NCBI GenBank assembly: GCA_963754285.1
Contig: CAVWFN010000006.1
Span: forward strand, 434,001-498,000
Length of the DNA stretch: 64,000 nt
Reading direction: 5' to 3'
Source of the DNA: RYN-133 sp963754285
GTDB lineage: Bacteria > Actinomycetota > Actinomycetes > Mycobacteriales > Jatrophihabitantaceae
Of the stretch, positions 44,229 through 53,770 are shown piece by piece (positions within the stretch are counted from its first letter, which is position 1; each line of letters opens with the position of its first letter). Below the pieces are notes generated by a model. That model was not told where the DNA came from, did no database searches, and saw only the letters and a program-made list of their open reading frames with translations. The position numbers and the translations under genes are program-made.

Positions 44229-44669
44229 TCAGGCGCTGGTCGCGGTGAAGTCGCCGCCGTACTCGTCTGCCTCGATCGACGCACCCATGCGGGCCAGGAG
44301 CGCGATCTGCGCTGCAGCGAGGCTCCAGCCCATCGCTTCGTAGCCGCCATCCTCATCGTCGAAATAGCGAACCATCATCAGGCCAGCGGTGGCGTCGTCG
44401 CGGTTCGTCAGCGCGCGCACCCTGTCTGCGACGGGCTCGATCCGGCGGAGCACCTCGCTGGCCTGGTCGTCGATCCGGGCATGCCGCTCGCAGCGGAGCT
44501 CCCAGGCGTGCTCGATCGGTACGGGTGTCGGGTGAGACCGTCTGCTTCCTCGAACGCTGACACGGTCGGGTGCAACGCCGAGCAGCTCACTGATCTCGGC
44601 AGCGGTTACAACGGGACTCGCTATCCAGAAACAGCAGTACTGATGGACTTTCCACGGCGCGCTGCTCAC
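44229..44669 (-). CDS. DUF4279 domain-containing protein
   Basis: A 146-residue protein matching DUF4279, a small alpha/beta family often found with toxin-immunity genes but of unproven role. HQYCCFWIASPVVTAAEISEL near the N-terminus and MVRYFDDEDGGYEAMGWSL near the C-terminus are typical. GTG at 44669 with GGAGAG upstream is preferred over an in-frame TTG at 44687. I see no toxin gene beside it. Confidence 0.75.
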   Translation of the reverse strand: MSSAPWKVHQYCCFWIASPVVTAAEISELLGVAPDRVSVRGSRRSHPTPVPIEHAWELRCERHARIDDQASEVLRRIEPVADRVRALTNRDDATAGLMMVRYFDDEDGGYEAMGWSLAAAQIALLARMGASIEADEYGGDFTATSA

Positions 44670-44833
44670 AGGCAGAACTCTCCACAACTCGGGGACCTCG
44701 GAACCTTACGGTCGGGGCGAAGGGCTGCCCATCGATTTTGCGCGGACGAAGCGGCCAAGCGCCGTTACGATTTGGCGAATCACTGAAAATAGTTGGAGAT
44801 TCTCGCCGGAAAGTGTCAGACCCTGCTCGTAGT

Positions 44834-46035
44834 GTGCGGGTTGTGGCGAGGAAGATCGAGCGGTTGTTGCGGGTGGATCCTGCGGCGTGCACGCGTGATC
44901 AGAAGTTCGACTGTCTGACCGAGATCGATGCAGTGATCGCTCGGGCGCAGGCGCGGCGCGAAGTGTTCTTGGCCTCGATCCACGACCCGGCCGATGGCAA
45001 GGAGTGGGCGCGCGACGAGGTCGCGTGTGCGTTGCGGTGGTCGCCGGACTACGCGAAGACGCGGTTGATGCAGGCCACGCATCTGGTCGCCAAGCTGCCG
45101 CGGCTGCTTGCGTTGCACGAGGCCGGGCGGATCAGCGATGCGCATGTGCGGGTCGCGGCGGAGCTGACCTGCCACTTGGAACGCGGCGGTGATCGCCAAG
45201 GTCGAAGAGAAGGTGCTCGAGCGGGCGGCGGAGTTGACGGTGACCCAGTTCCGCGCCTCGTTGCGACGCACCATTGCGCGCCTGGACACCCGCAAGGCCG
45301 AGGAACGTCATGTCGAGGCGAAGGCGCAGCGGCTGGTGCACTGCACTCCGTTGCCCGACGGCATGGCCGGGATCTGGTCGACGCACACCGCCGCGGACGG
45401 CGAGGCGATGTATGCCCGGCTCACCGAGCTCGCGAAGCAGGCTGGCACAGCGAGTGATGCGCGCACGATGGATCAGCGCCGCGCCGACGCGTTGCGTGAC
45501 TTGGTGTTGGGTCGCACCGCGGCGGGGACGCCGGCGCGCGGGATGCGGGTGCAGGTCCTCGTCCGGCAAGACACCGCCGACGGGTCGAGCGACCTGCCGG
45601 GAGAGCTGGCCGGTTACGGCCCGATCCCGGCCTGCGCAGGTCCGCGACATCCTCGCCGACCCCTCCACGCGCATCGACCGCGTCCTGGTCGACTCGACAG
45701 GCCGGGTGATCCCGCAGTGCGGCATCGACGACCACCCCGAACGCCGCTTCCCCTCCGCGGCCCAGCTGCGCTGGGTGGCCGCGCAGCACCCGACCTGCCG
45801 CTTCCCCGGCTGCAACCGCAGGGCGATCAACTCCGAGTGCGACCACATCATCCCCTTCAACGGACACAACACCGTGATCGCGAACCTCGAACCACTCTGC
45901 TCGCGGCATCACCACTGCAAGCACGACGCCGGCTGGTCGGTGTTCCGCGACCAGACCGGCACGACCTGGTGGACCTCGCCCACCGGGCGGCGCTACGGCA
46001 AACCGATCGACGAATCACCTGCCGCCGATCCGTAG
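44834..46035 (+). pseudogene. DUF222/13E12 family protein with HNH nuclease domain, two frame interruptions
   Basis: The coding signal passes through three frames. The N-terminal DUF222 part runs to about 45180, the middle (VEEKVLERAAELTV onward) to about 45635, and the HNH part to 46035. Each break needs a one-base shift in the same direction, at TTGGAACGCG and at CCGGCCTGCGC. The HNH domain is otherwise intact: CRFPGCNRR, CDHIIPFNGHN and LCSRHHHCKH. Members of this family occur as repeated, mobile-like copies in actinobacterial genomes. Either it is a decayed copy or the sequence carries errors; no mobility genes flank it. Confidence 0.85.
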
Positions 46036-46109
46036 CCGGACCTGCGGTTGCGTTCGTGGTCAAGAACCGGGGTAACTCGGTCAACCTTCGTGGACCAAGA
46101 CTGACTACT

Positions 46110-46127
46110 CATCCCGCGCTCGGGATG
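46110..46127 (+). terminator. Short hairpin downstream of the HNH gene
   Basis: CATCCCG-CGCT-CGGGATG is a perfect 7 bp stem in the roughly 200-base gap after the HNH pseudogene. The rest of that gap shows only a small GACGC/GCGTC dyad near 46205-46222. Confidence 0.4.
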
Positions 46128-46238
46128 TCCCTGATCGTGGCGGGTCATCCTGCTCTGGTCATTCGCCGCTTCGGGTCGGGGACTTCTGCTTTGCTGGTTC
46201 TGCGACGCCGACTTCGCGTCGTCGGGTAGTACTGATTG

Positions 46239-46730
46239 GTGCGCGTAGCCCTGCTGGCAGACACCCACTCACCGCGGCGCTGGAAGCGGTGCCCGGCGAA
46301 CGTCGCTCGTGTGCTGGACGGGGCCGACGCGATCTTGCATGCCGGCGACGTCTGCCTCGCCGAGACGCTCGACGAGCTGTCCGCCTTCGCGCCGGTCCAC
46401 GCAGTACGCGGCAACAACGACGGTCCGGACGTGGCCGCGTGGGGCGCGCCGGACACGTTGGAGCTTTCGCTCGGCGGGCTGGCCGTCGCGATGATCCATG
46501 ACAGCGGCCCGGCCAAGGGTCGGGCGGCCCGACTCGCGACGATGTTCCCGACCGCCGACCTTGTGGTGTTCGGTCACTCGCACATCCCGTGGGACGAAAC
46601 GTTCGCAAACCAGCGCGCGGTGAATCCGGGTTCGCCGACCGACCGCAGACGCCAGCCTCGAGCGACGATGGCCGAGTTGCTCATCCACGACGACGCAACC
46701 TTCGACGTGCGCTTCATCGAGGTCGACTGA
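46239..46730 (+). CDS. YfcE/MJ0936-type metallophosphoesterase
   Basis: A 163-residue calcineurin-like phosphodiesterase. All metal-site motifs are in order: LLADTHS, LHAGDV, VRGNNDG, a histidine in MIHDSGP, and VFGHSHIP. The small size fits the YfcE/MJ0936 group, which cleaves phosphodiesters in vitro with an unknown natural substrate. GTG at 46239 follows an in-frame TTG. It is convergent with the S53 peptidase gene, with a strong terminator between. Confidence 0.92.
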   Translation: MRVALLADTHSPRRWKRCPANVARVLDGADAILHAGDVCLAETLDELSAFAPVHAVRGNNDGPDVAAWGAPDTLELSLGGLAVAMIHDSGPAKGRAARLATMFPTADLVVFGHSHIPWDETFANQRAVNPGSPTDRRRQPRATMAELLIHDDATFDVRFIEVD

Positions 46731-46736
46731 CACGAA

Positions 46737-46767
46737 CCGGGGCCGCCTCCAAAGGAGGCGGCCCCGG
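46737..46767. terminator. Strong bidirectional terminator
   Basis: A perfect 14 bp GC stem (CCGGGGCCGCCTCC / GGAGGCGGCCCCGG) with an AAA loop, 6 bases after the phosphoesterase stop and 21 bases from the S53 peptidase stop. Confidence 0.85.
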
Positions 46768-46788
46768 TCCTTACTTACTCGTTGTCGA

Positions 46789-48798
46789 TCAGCTGGCGTT
46801 GTCGACTGCAGTGATGAAGCTGGACGACGGCGATCCGCGTCCGGTCACGTTGTCGTAGCCCGCAGTGGTGTTCAGCGAGGTGTCGTCGTTCTCCGACACG
46901 AGGCGGGTCACCTGCGCGGCGGCCGAGTAGTACACGACCGCCTTCTGGTCCGCCGCAGTCGGCGCCTTGACGTCGTGGAACGCGTTCGCGTTCAACGAGT
47001 ACAGCAGCGGGTTGGCGAAACCGATCGCCGAACCACCACCGCGCTGCTGCGCGACCGCCATGATGCCGGCGATCGTCGGGCACGCCAGCGACGTGCCGCC
47101 GATCGATCCCTCGGAGTACACCGGGCCATTGCCCGCGTCAGTGCTGTACCCGACCAGGAATCCTGTGTACGGGTCAGCGTTCGCCGCGATGTCCGGAACG
47201 ACACGGCCCGGGCCGCGATCGCCGGGATTCGAGTTCGCCAGCGAGTCCGGAACGATCCCCTTCTGGTAATCGGGTTCCTTCCACACCGAACTCGTCCCAC
47301 CGCCCGCGCCGGCGTAGAAGTCGCCCGGGAACGGCGCAAGCCACGATTCCTTCTTGGTCTTGGTGTTCTGGACGAGGTACGTGCGGTCGTTGCCCCAGCC
47401 GGTCTCGAACTGATAGCCGTCCGTGCGGTTCACACCGAGCGTGGTGCCACCGACAGCGGTGACGGCCCAGTCGTTCGCGGACGAGTCAGGCTGCGGCGTG
47501 CCGTTGTTCAGCGCGGCCGAGTCACCGTCGTCACCGGAGGAGAAGTAGAAACCGACTCCCTCGACCGCACCCTGCAGGAAGCGCGCGTGCTCTTCGTTCT
47601 CGATGTCACCCGGGATCAGGTCGCTCGTGTCGCCGTAGGAGTTGCTGACGATCGTCGCCAACGGATGCGACGAGTCACCTGCGGGAGCAAGGATCAGATC
47701 GTAGGAATCGATGAAGTCGGAGTCGTTGCAGCTCGCGGCCGGGACGTACGCGATCCGCGCGCCCGGCGCCATCGAGTGCACGGCTTCGACGTCGAGAGAC
47801 TCTTCATCGGTCCAACTGCCGCACGCGCTCTGGTCGTAGTACGCGGTTGTCGGCGGGTACTCGGAGTACTGCCCCGGCTTCAGGCCGGGCAGCCCGTTGC
47901 GCTTGCTGTAGGTCTGCGCATCCGAAGCCATCGTCGGTGACGCGTACGCGTCGATGATCGCGACTGTCACGCCCGACCCCTGGTTGGGGTACTTGCGCGC
48001 GTTGGCCCCGAGACCGTAGGCACCGCGCTCCTGCGCCGGCTCGTAGCCGCAGTTCGCCGTCGGGAACGAGGTGTGCCCGTACGCGCTCGGCAGATTGTCG
48101 ACGTGGTGCTCGCCGTAGTAGGTCGAGCACGGCGTCGGAACCTGCACCGGCTTGGTTGCACGCGGCGAGGCAGTCCCCGCGTGCGCACCGCGATCGCGAG
48201 TGACGATGTCCGGACGCAGCGCAGTCGAGGAGTCCGTCAGACCGCCGACCGACATGATCGCCGACGCGACCGAGGCCGGAACCTTCGCCGCGGTGGCCGG
48301 AGCTCGCACCTTCTGGCCGTCGTGGCGGTAGACCCGCATCGTCGTGTGGAACGCACGATCGAGCTGGCGCACGGTGCCGCTCGCCGCGATCGACTCGCGC
48401 GACGGCGTCTGACCGACGATGTGCAACCCGGCGCCTCGCAGGAACGAGCGCACCTTCGCGACCTGCGCGTTGGTCGGGCCGAACCGCGACAAGTACTGCT
48501 TCGGGCTCAGATAGTGCTGGTAGGACGCGCTGCGTGGGTTGCTCACGGCAGCGGCCAGCTTCGCGATGCCCGCGGGGTTACGCGGCGCGAGGCCGATGTG
48601 CACGGTGAGCGTGCGGTTCGGGTTGGCGGCTCCGACCACGTTGGCCGATCGGGCCCAGGACGGAGCGTTCCCGTGGACGGTTCGCAGCGCCGGTGCTGCT
48701 GCCGTCGCCGACGGGGCCAGCGCGGCCACGCCGAGTAGCGGCAGCGCAAGCGCCGCGGCCACTGCCGTCGCCTTGCGGCGATGAAGGGTAATTGTCAT
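46789..48798 (-). CDS. Secreted S53 family peptidase (sedolisin/kumamolisin type)
   Basis: A 669-residue exported serine-carboxyl peptidase. A signal peptide (to about 33) precedes the pro-kumamolisin activation domain (about 40-190, SYQHYLSPKQYLSRFGP) and the catalytic domain. The Glu/Asp pair is in WTDEESLDVEAVHSMAPGA, the oxyanion Asp in YFSSGDDGDS, the Ser in IGGTSLACPT, and a C-terminal calcium-site region is present. Such enzymes are active at acid pH outside the cell. The ATG at 48798 has no clear ribosome site, and the upstream 59 bases are unusually AT-rich, so a leaderless or short-leader transcript is possible. Confidence 0.92.
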   Translation of the reverse strand: MTITLHRRKATAVAAALALPLLGVAALAPSATAAAPALRTVHGNAPSWARSANVVGAANPNRTLTVHIGLAPRNPAGIAKLAAAVSNPRSASYQHYLSPKQYLSRFGPTNAQVAKVRSFLRGAGLHIVGQTPSRESIAASGTVRQLDRAFHTTMRVYRHDGQKVRAPATAAKVPASVASAIMSVGGLTDSSTALRPDIVTRDRGAHAGTASPRATKPVQVPTPCSTYYGEHHVDNLPSAYGHTSFPTANCGYEPAQERGAYGLGANARKYPNQGSGVTVAIIDAYASPTMASDAQTYSKRNGLPGLKPGQYSEYPPTTAYYDQSACGSWTDEESLDVEAVHSMAPGARIAYVPAASCNDSDFIDSYDLILAPAGDSSHPLATIVSNSYGDTSDLIPGDIENEEHARFLQGAVEGVGFYFSSGDDGDSAALNNGTPQPDSSANDWAVTAVGGTTLGVNRTDGYQFETGWGNDRTYLVQNTKTKKESWLAPFPGDFYAGAGGGTSSVWKEPDYQKGIVPDSLANSNPGDRGPGRVVPDIAANADPYTGFLVGYSTDAGNGPVYSEGSIGGTSLACPTIAGIMAVAQQRGGGSAIGFANPLLYSLNANAFHDVKAPTAADQKAVVYYSAAAQVTRLVSENDDTSLNTTAGYDNVTGRGSPSSSFITAVDNAS

Positions 48799-48857
48799 GG
48801 CGCAAACGTACGCGAATCACGCCAAATGCGTAATATGCAATTTTCCCAAAGATATTC

Positions 48858-49683
<826 letters not shown>

Positions 49684-49695
49684 GCCCCCATCCTT

Positions 49696-49735
49696 GCGTA
49701 CCGAGCAAGGCGTACCGAGCAAGGCGTACCGAGCA
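49696..49735. repeat. 14 bp tandem repeat, nearly three copies
   Basis: GCGTACCGAGCAAG occurs twice perfectly and a third time for 12 bases, immediately upstream of the ABC ATPase start. The preceding CCTTG is complementary to the repeat's CAAGG. It may be a slippage product; no function is evident. Confidence 0.8.
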
Positions 49736-49738
49736 CGA

Positions 49739-49777
49739 CGCGGCGCGCGTCCCACAGGAGGAAGAACGCGCGCCGCG
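49739..49777 (-). terminator. Terminator hairpin after the HtrA-type protease gene
   Basis: CGCGGCGCGCGT and ACGCGCGCCGCG form a perfect 12 bp stem around a 15-base loop, 39 bases beyond the protease stop in its direction of transcription. Confidence 0.7.
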
Positions 49778-49815
49778 AGTTGTGGTGACCGATTCGCATC
49801 GATCAGGAATTCGCC

Positions 49816-51144
49816 TCAGTCGGCAGGTCCGGTCGCCAACGTCAGGCTGACGGTGTGCTTGGCATTGTTCGTGTCGTCGTAGGTAACGCTGACGCGCGAC
49901 CCGGGGTTCGACCTGCTCATCAGGTTGTGCAGTTGGGTCGAACTCGTCACGGCGGTGCTGTTGACCTTCGTGATCACGTCCCCGCCCGTGATGCCGGCAC
50001 CGGCGGCGGGGCCACCCGCGAGCACGCCGGCGACCAGCGCACCGGAACCGCTCGACGGCGTCACGCTGACGCCGAGGAAGCCCGGGTAGCCGAGGTGGAT
50101 CGCGCTGGTCTCGATGCCCTTGCGGATCTGCGCGATCACCGAGAGCGCGTCGTTGATCGGGATCGCGAAGCCCACCTGCTGGCCCGAGGTGCTGGCCGCG
50201 GTGTCCATGCCGACCACACGCCCGTCGGCGTCGTAGAGCGGGCCGCCCGAGTCGCCCGACTTGATCGGCGCGTCGGTGACGATGATGTCGTGGAGCCGCT
50301 CCGAGCTCGCCCCCGTCTCGTCGGAGGCTGTGATCGACCGGTGCAACGCGGTGACCTTGCCCGTCGCGGACGACGGAACCCCGCCGGTGCCGCCGGCATT
50401 GCCCACGCCGACGACCTTGTCGGCGACCGCGAGCGTGTCCGAATCGCCGAGGTTGGCGACCGTGAGCCCCGAGGCATTGACGAGCTTGATCAGCGCGACG
50501 TCCTTCGACGGCGCGGTGCCGACGACCTTGGCGACGTAGCTCTTGCCGGTGGTGACTATCCGGACCCGGATCGACGTCGAGCCGTCGATCACGTGGTTGT
50601 TCGTCAGGATTTCGCCGTCGGAGCTCAGCACGATGCCGGTGCCTGCGGCGGCTGCCGCGTTGTACTTCTGCACGGTGTAGATGTCGACGACGCCGACCTG
50701 CTGCGCTGACGTGGCCTTGCCGGACGAGGTACCGGACGACCCGGACGACCCGTTTCCGGACGGGAAGGGGAACGACCCGTTGCCGGGCGTGGTGTTACTG
50801 CCGCCCGAACTGCCACCCGAGTGCCCGGACGACCCGCTGGTGTTCGACGTGCCGCCTGCGACAGCAATACCGTTGGTCGTTCGCGTGATGCCCGAGGCAA
50901 TGACGATCAATGACGCGACCAGAGCGGCGGCGAGCACGACCACCGTTCCGATGAGACCGCGTGAGCGGCGCACGACCGGCGCGGGAGGCGGCGGCGGGTA
51001 CCCGTAGCCATAGCCGTAGGGCGCGGCAGGCGGATGCGGATAGGACGGATCCCAGGGCTGCGCGTCATCGCGGTACGGCGCGGTGTACCACCCGTCGCCG
51101 GACGGGCGGCCGTAGCCACCGCTTCCCTGATATGGGCTGGTCAC
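49816..51144 (-). CDS. HtrA/DegP-like membrane-anchored serine protease with PDZ domain
   Basis: A 442-residue protease. A Pro/Tyr/Gly-rich cytosolic leader (about 1-57) precedes one membrane helix (LIGTVVVLAAALVASLIVIA), a Ser/Gly linker, a trypsin-like domain and a C-terminal PDZ domain (about 350-435). The triad is visible: His in LTNNHVID, Asp in KDVALIKL, Ser in KSGDSGGPL. It probably handles misfolded proteins outside the membrane, like mycobacterial PepA/PepD. GTG start with GGAGGTGA nearby. It diverges from glgX across 143 bases. Confidence 0.92.
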   Translation of the reverse strand: MTSPYQGSGGYGRPSGDGWYTAPYRDDAQPWDPSYPHPPAAPYGYGYGYPPPPPAPVVRRSRGLIGTVVVLAAALVASLIVIASGITRTTNGIAVAGGTSNTSGSSGHSGGSSGGSNTTPGNGSFPFPSGNGSSGSSGTSSGKATSAQQVGVVDIYTVQKYNAAAAAGTGIVLSSDGEILTNNHVIDGSTSIRVRIVTTGKSYVAKVVGTAPSKDVALIKLVNASGLTVANLGDSDTLAVADKVVGVGNAGGTGGVPSSATGKVTALHRSITASDETGASSERLHDIIVTDAPIKSGDSGGPLYDADGRVVGMDTAASTSGQQVGFAIPINDALSVIAQIRKGIETSAIHLGYPGFLGVSVTPSSGSGALVAGVLAGGPAAGAGITGGDVITKVNSTAVTSSTQLHNLMSRSNPGSRVSVTYDDTNNAKHTVSLTLATGPAD

Positions 51145-51287
51145 GCTCGTTCACCTCCGGTCGCGCCGCGGGAGAATTCCGAACCTGTCCCGCGGGTCTG
51201 CCACAAGCAAACGGTGTGCCCCCTAGCGTTGCCTGGGTCGTTCCCCTGCATCAGCTGAGAATCCCGGTGCCCAATAGAGTCGCCAGC

Positions 51288-53420
51288 GTGCAGCCCGAGG
51301 AACTCACGGCCGCGTTGGCCGCGCGCCTCGATCGCGCGTGGCCCGGGAACCCGTTCCCCCTGGGCGCGCACTGGGACGGCGACGGGGCGAACTTCGCGCT
51401 CTGGTCGACGACCGCGACCGGCGTCAGCGTGTGCCTGTTCGACGGCAACGACCGCGAGACGCGGATCCCGCTCGACGAGTCGACCTACCACGTGTGGCAC
51501 GGCTACCTTCCTGGCGTCGGACCAGGACAACGCTACGGGTTTCGCGTCGAAGGTCCACACGATCCGGCACGCGGACTGTTCCACAACCCGACCAAGCTGC
51601 TCGTCGACCCCTACGCGCGCGCCATCGACGGCGACTTTCGCGACGATCCCGCCGTCTATCCGGACTCGTCCGACGACTCTGCGCCCTTCGTGCCCCGGTC
51701 GGTCATCATCCACGACGCATTCCCCTGGGGCGGCGACCGCGCACCGAAGGTGCCGTGGGCCGACACCGTGATCTACGAACTGCACGTCAAAGGCTTTACC
51801 CGCCAGCACCCGGACATCCCACCGGAACTGCGCGGCACCTACGCCGGGCTGGCCCACCCCGCCGCGATCGAGTACCTCACCTCGCTCGGGGTCACAGCTG
51901 TCGAGTTGCAGCCGATCCATCACTTCGTGTCCGAGCCCGTCCTGCAACGTCGCGGGGACGCCAACTACTGGGGTTACAACTCGATCGGGTTCTTCGCCCC
52001 GCACGAGGCGTACGCGTCACGCCAGGGCAACCAGGTGCGCGAGTTCAAGTCGATGGTGCGCGCGCTGCACTCGGCGGGCATCGAGGTCATCCTCGACGTC
52101 GTCTACAACCACACTGCCGAGGCAGGCCCGGACGGGCCGCTGCTGTCCTTCCGCGGCATCGACAACCAGTCCTACTACCGCCTCGCCGAGAACGACCCCT
52201 CGCGCTACGTCGACTACACCGGCTGCGGCAACACCTTCGACCCGCGCCGCCCGTTCCCGTTGCAGTTGATCACCGACTCGCTGCGGTACTGGATCACCGA
52301 CATGCACGTCGACGGCTTCCGGTTCGATCTCGCCTCCGCGCTCGCGCGCTCGCTGCACGACGTCGACAAGCTCTCGTCGTTCTTCGACACCATCCACCAG
52401 GACCCCGTCATCTCGCAGGCGAAGCTGATCGCCGAACCGTGGGACGTCGGTGCCGGCGGCTATCAGGTCGGCGAGTTTCCGCCGCTGTGGACGGAGTGGA
52501 ACGGCAAGTACCGCGACACCGTGCGCTCGTTCTGGGCCTTCGGCGACGGCGGCGTCCGCGATCTCGCCTATCGACTGTCGGGCTCGTCCGACCTCTACGG
52601 CGACGACGGCCGCCTGCCGATCGCCTCGATCAACTTCGTCACCTCGCACGACGGGTTCACCCTGCGCGACCTGGTCTCCTACAACGAGAAACACAACGGC
52701 GACAACGGCGAGAACAACAAGGACGGCACCGACGACAACCGCTCCTACAACTGCGGCTACGAAGGTGATCCGGCGCCGGAAGACGTGCAGACGCTGCGGC
52801 TGCGCCAGGCGCGCAACCTGCTGTGCTCGCTGCTGCTGTCGACCGGGGCGCCGATGCTGGTCGCCGGCGACGAGCGGTGGCGCACCCAGAACGGCAACAA
52901 CAACGCCTACGTCCAGGACAACCCCGTGTCGTGGCTCGACTGGAGTTCGTCCGAGGCGTCGCAGGACATGCTCGATCTCACCCGGCAACTGCTTGCGCTG
53001 CGACGCCGGCATCCGGTGCTGCGCCAGCCCGCGTTCTTCGAGGGACGCGCCGTCGCAGGCGGGGACGGCTGCAAGGACCTCGCTTGGTTCCACCCGGCCG
53101 GGCGCGAGTTCACCGCGGACGACTGGTTCGACTCGCAGTTGCGCTCGATCGGCATGTACCTGGACGGACGGGGGCTGCGTCATCGCGACCGCCGCGGAGA
53201 AGTGATCGTCGACGATTCGTTCCTGCTGCTCCTGCATGCCGGCGACCAGGGCGTGCGGTGGACGGTCCCCGGCACGCCGTGGGCCGACCAGTACACGGTC
53301 GTTCTCGACACGAGCCGATCGTCGGGCGCGCCCGCGGCGTCGCGGGTGGTGGCGGGCGGCGCGAGCGTGCGCCTCAGCGCCCGCTCGGTGCTGCTGCTAC
53401 GGGCCGAGCGCTCGGGCTGA
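51288..53420 (+). CDS. glgX: Glycogen debranching enzyme GlgX
   Basis: A 710-residue GH13 isoamylase-type enzyme that hydrolyses alpha-1,6 branches of glycogen. An N-terminal CBM48 domain (about 15-110, FPLGAHWDGDGANFALWS) precedes the (beta/alpha)8 barrel. Catalytic regions are VDGFRFDLASAL (nucleophile Asp), KLIAEPWDVG (acid Glu) and VTSHDGFTLRD (transition-state Asp). Signature VYNHTAEAG is present, and the C-terminal beta domain is complete. GTG at 51288 or GTG at 51267 may be the start. No other glycogen genes are adjacent, though a glucan-type glycosyltransferase lies 12 kb upstream. Confidence 0.94.
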   Translation: MQPEELTAALAARLDRAWPGNPFPLGAHWDGDGANFALWSTTATGVSVCLFDGNDRETRIPLDESTYHVWHGYLPGVGPGQRYGFRVEGPHDPARGLFHNPTKLLVDPYARAIDGDFRDDPAVYPDSSDDSAPFVPRSVIIHDAFPWGGDRAPKVPWADTVIYELHVKGFTRQHPDIPPELRGTYAGLAHPAAIEYLTSLGVTAVELQPIHHFVSEPVLQRRGDANYWGYNSIGFFAPHEAYASRQGNQVREFKSMVRALHSAGIEVILDVVYNHTAEAGPDGPLLSFRGIDNQSYYRLAENDPSRYVDYTGCGNTFDPRRPFPLQLITDSLRYWITDMHVDGFRFDLASALARSLHDVDKLSSFFDTIHQDPVISQAKLIAEPWDVGAGGYQVGEFPPLWTEWNGKYRDTVRSFWAFGDGGVRDLAYRLSGSSDLYGDDGRLPIASINFVTSHDGFTLRDLVSYNEKHNGDNGENNKDGTDDNRSYNCGYEGDPAPEDVQTLRLRQARNLLCSLLLSTGAPMLVAGDERWRTQNGNNNAYVQDNPVSWLDWSSSEASQDMLDLTRQLLALRRRHPVLRQPAFFEGRAVAGGDGCKDLAWFHPAGREFTADDWFDSQLRSIGMYLDGRGLRHRDRRGEVIVDDSFLLLLHAGDQGVRWTVPGTPWADQYTVVLDTSRSSGAPAASRVVAGGASVRLSARSVLLLRAERSG

Positions 53421-53436
53421 CGCCGCCGATCATCGC

Positions 53437-53453
53437 GAGTTGTCTGACAACTC
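53437..53453 (+). terminator. Hairpin after glgX
   Basis: GAGTTGT-CTG-ACAACTC is a perfect 7 bp stem 17 bases after the glgX stop. A TGACATGTCA palindrome at 53486-53495 follows, just before the next small gene, and may be an operator. Confidence 0.45.
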
Positions 53454-53505
53454 ACATCTCTTGCATTGCCGGCGCACGTGAAATTTGACATGTCACAGGG
53501 GCACC

Positions 53506-53697
53506 ATGGAAGACATGACGCCAACCTCGCCCGTCGCCGGTGTGTTCACCGGTTTGCTCGACGGGCTGGTCATCGCACTCGTGGTCATGCTCGTCGTGAT
53601 GCTCAACAACCGACGGCACCGCCTGTCGGCGGCCCGCATCCGGCCCACACGCCACGACCTCGAGACGACCCCGACCACACTGCACCGCGACAACTGA
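53506..53697 (+). CDS. Small single-span membrane protein
   Basis: A 63-residue protein: MEDMTPTSPVAGVFTG, one long hydrophobic helix (LLDGLVIALVVMLVVMLNN) and a basic, Thr-rich cytosolic tail. No family is recognised. ATG at 53506 is chosen; the ATG at 53515 with GGAAG upstream is equally plausible. It sits alone between glgX and crtI with a TGACATGTCA palindrome just upstream, which supports a real, separately controlled gene. Confidence 0.55.
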   Translation: MEDMTPTSPVAGVFTGLLDGLVIALVVMLVVMLNNRRHRLSAARIRPTRHDLETTPTTLHRDN

Positions 53698-53770
53698 CCC
53701 GGGCTGACTGAGCCGGGGCCCTCCGACCGACTCGACCGGCCTCGGTGCGCGGCCAGTAACGTGCCTAGCG

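Noticed and set aside
44834..46238. The HNH region as a mobile intron or homing element
   Set aside because: The HNH domain is the C-terminus of a DUF222 protein, and no intron structure, flanking direct repeats or transposase were seen.
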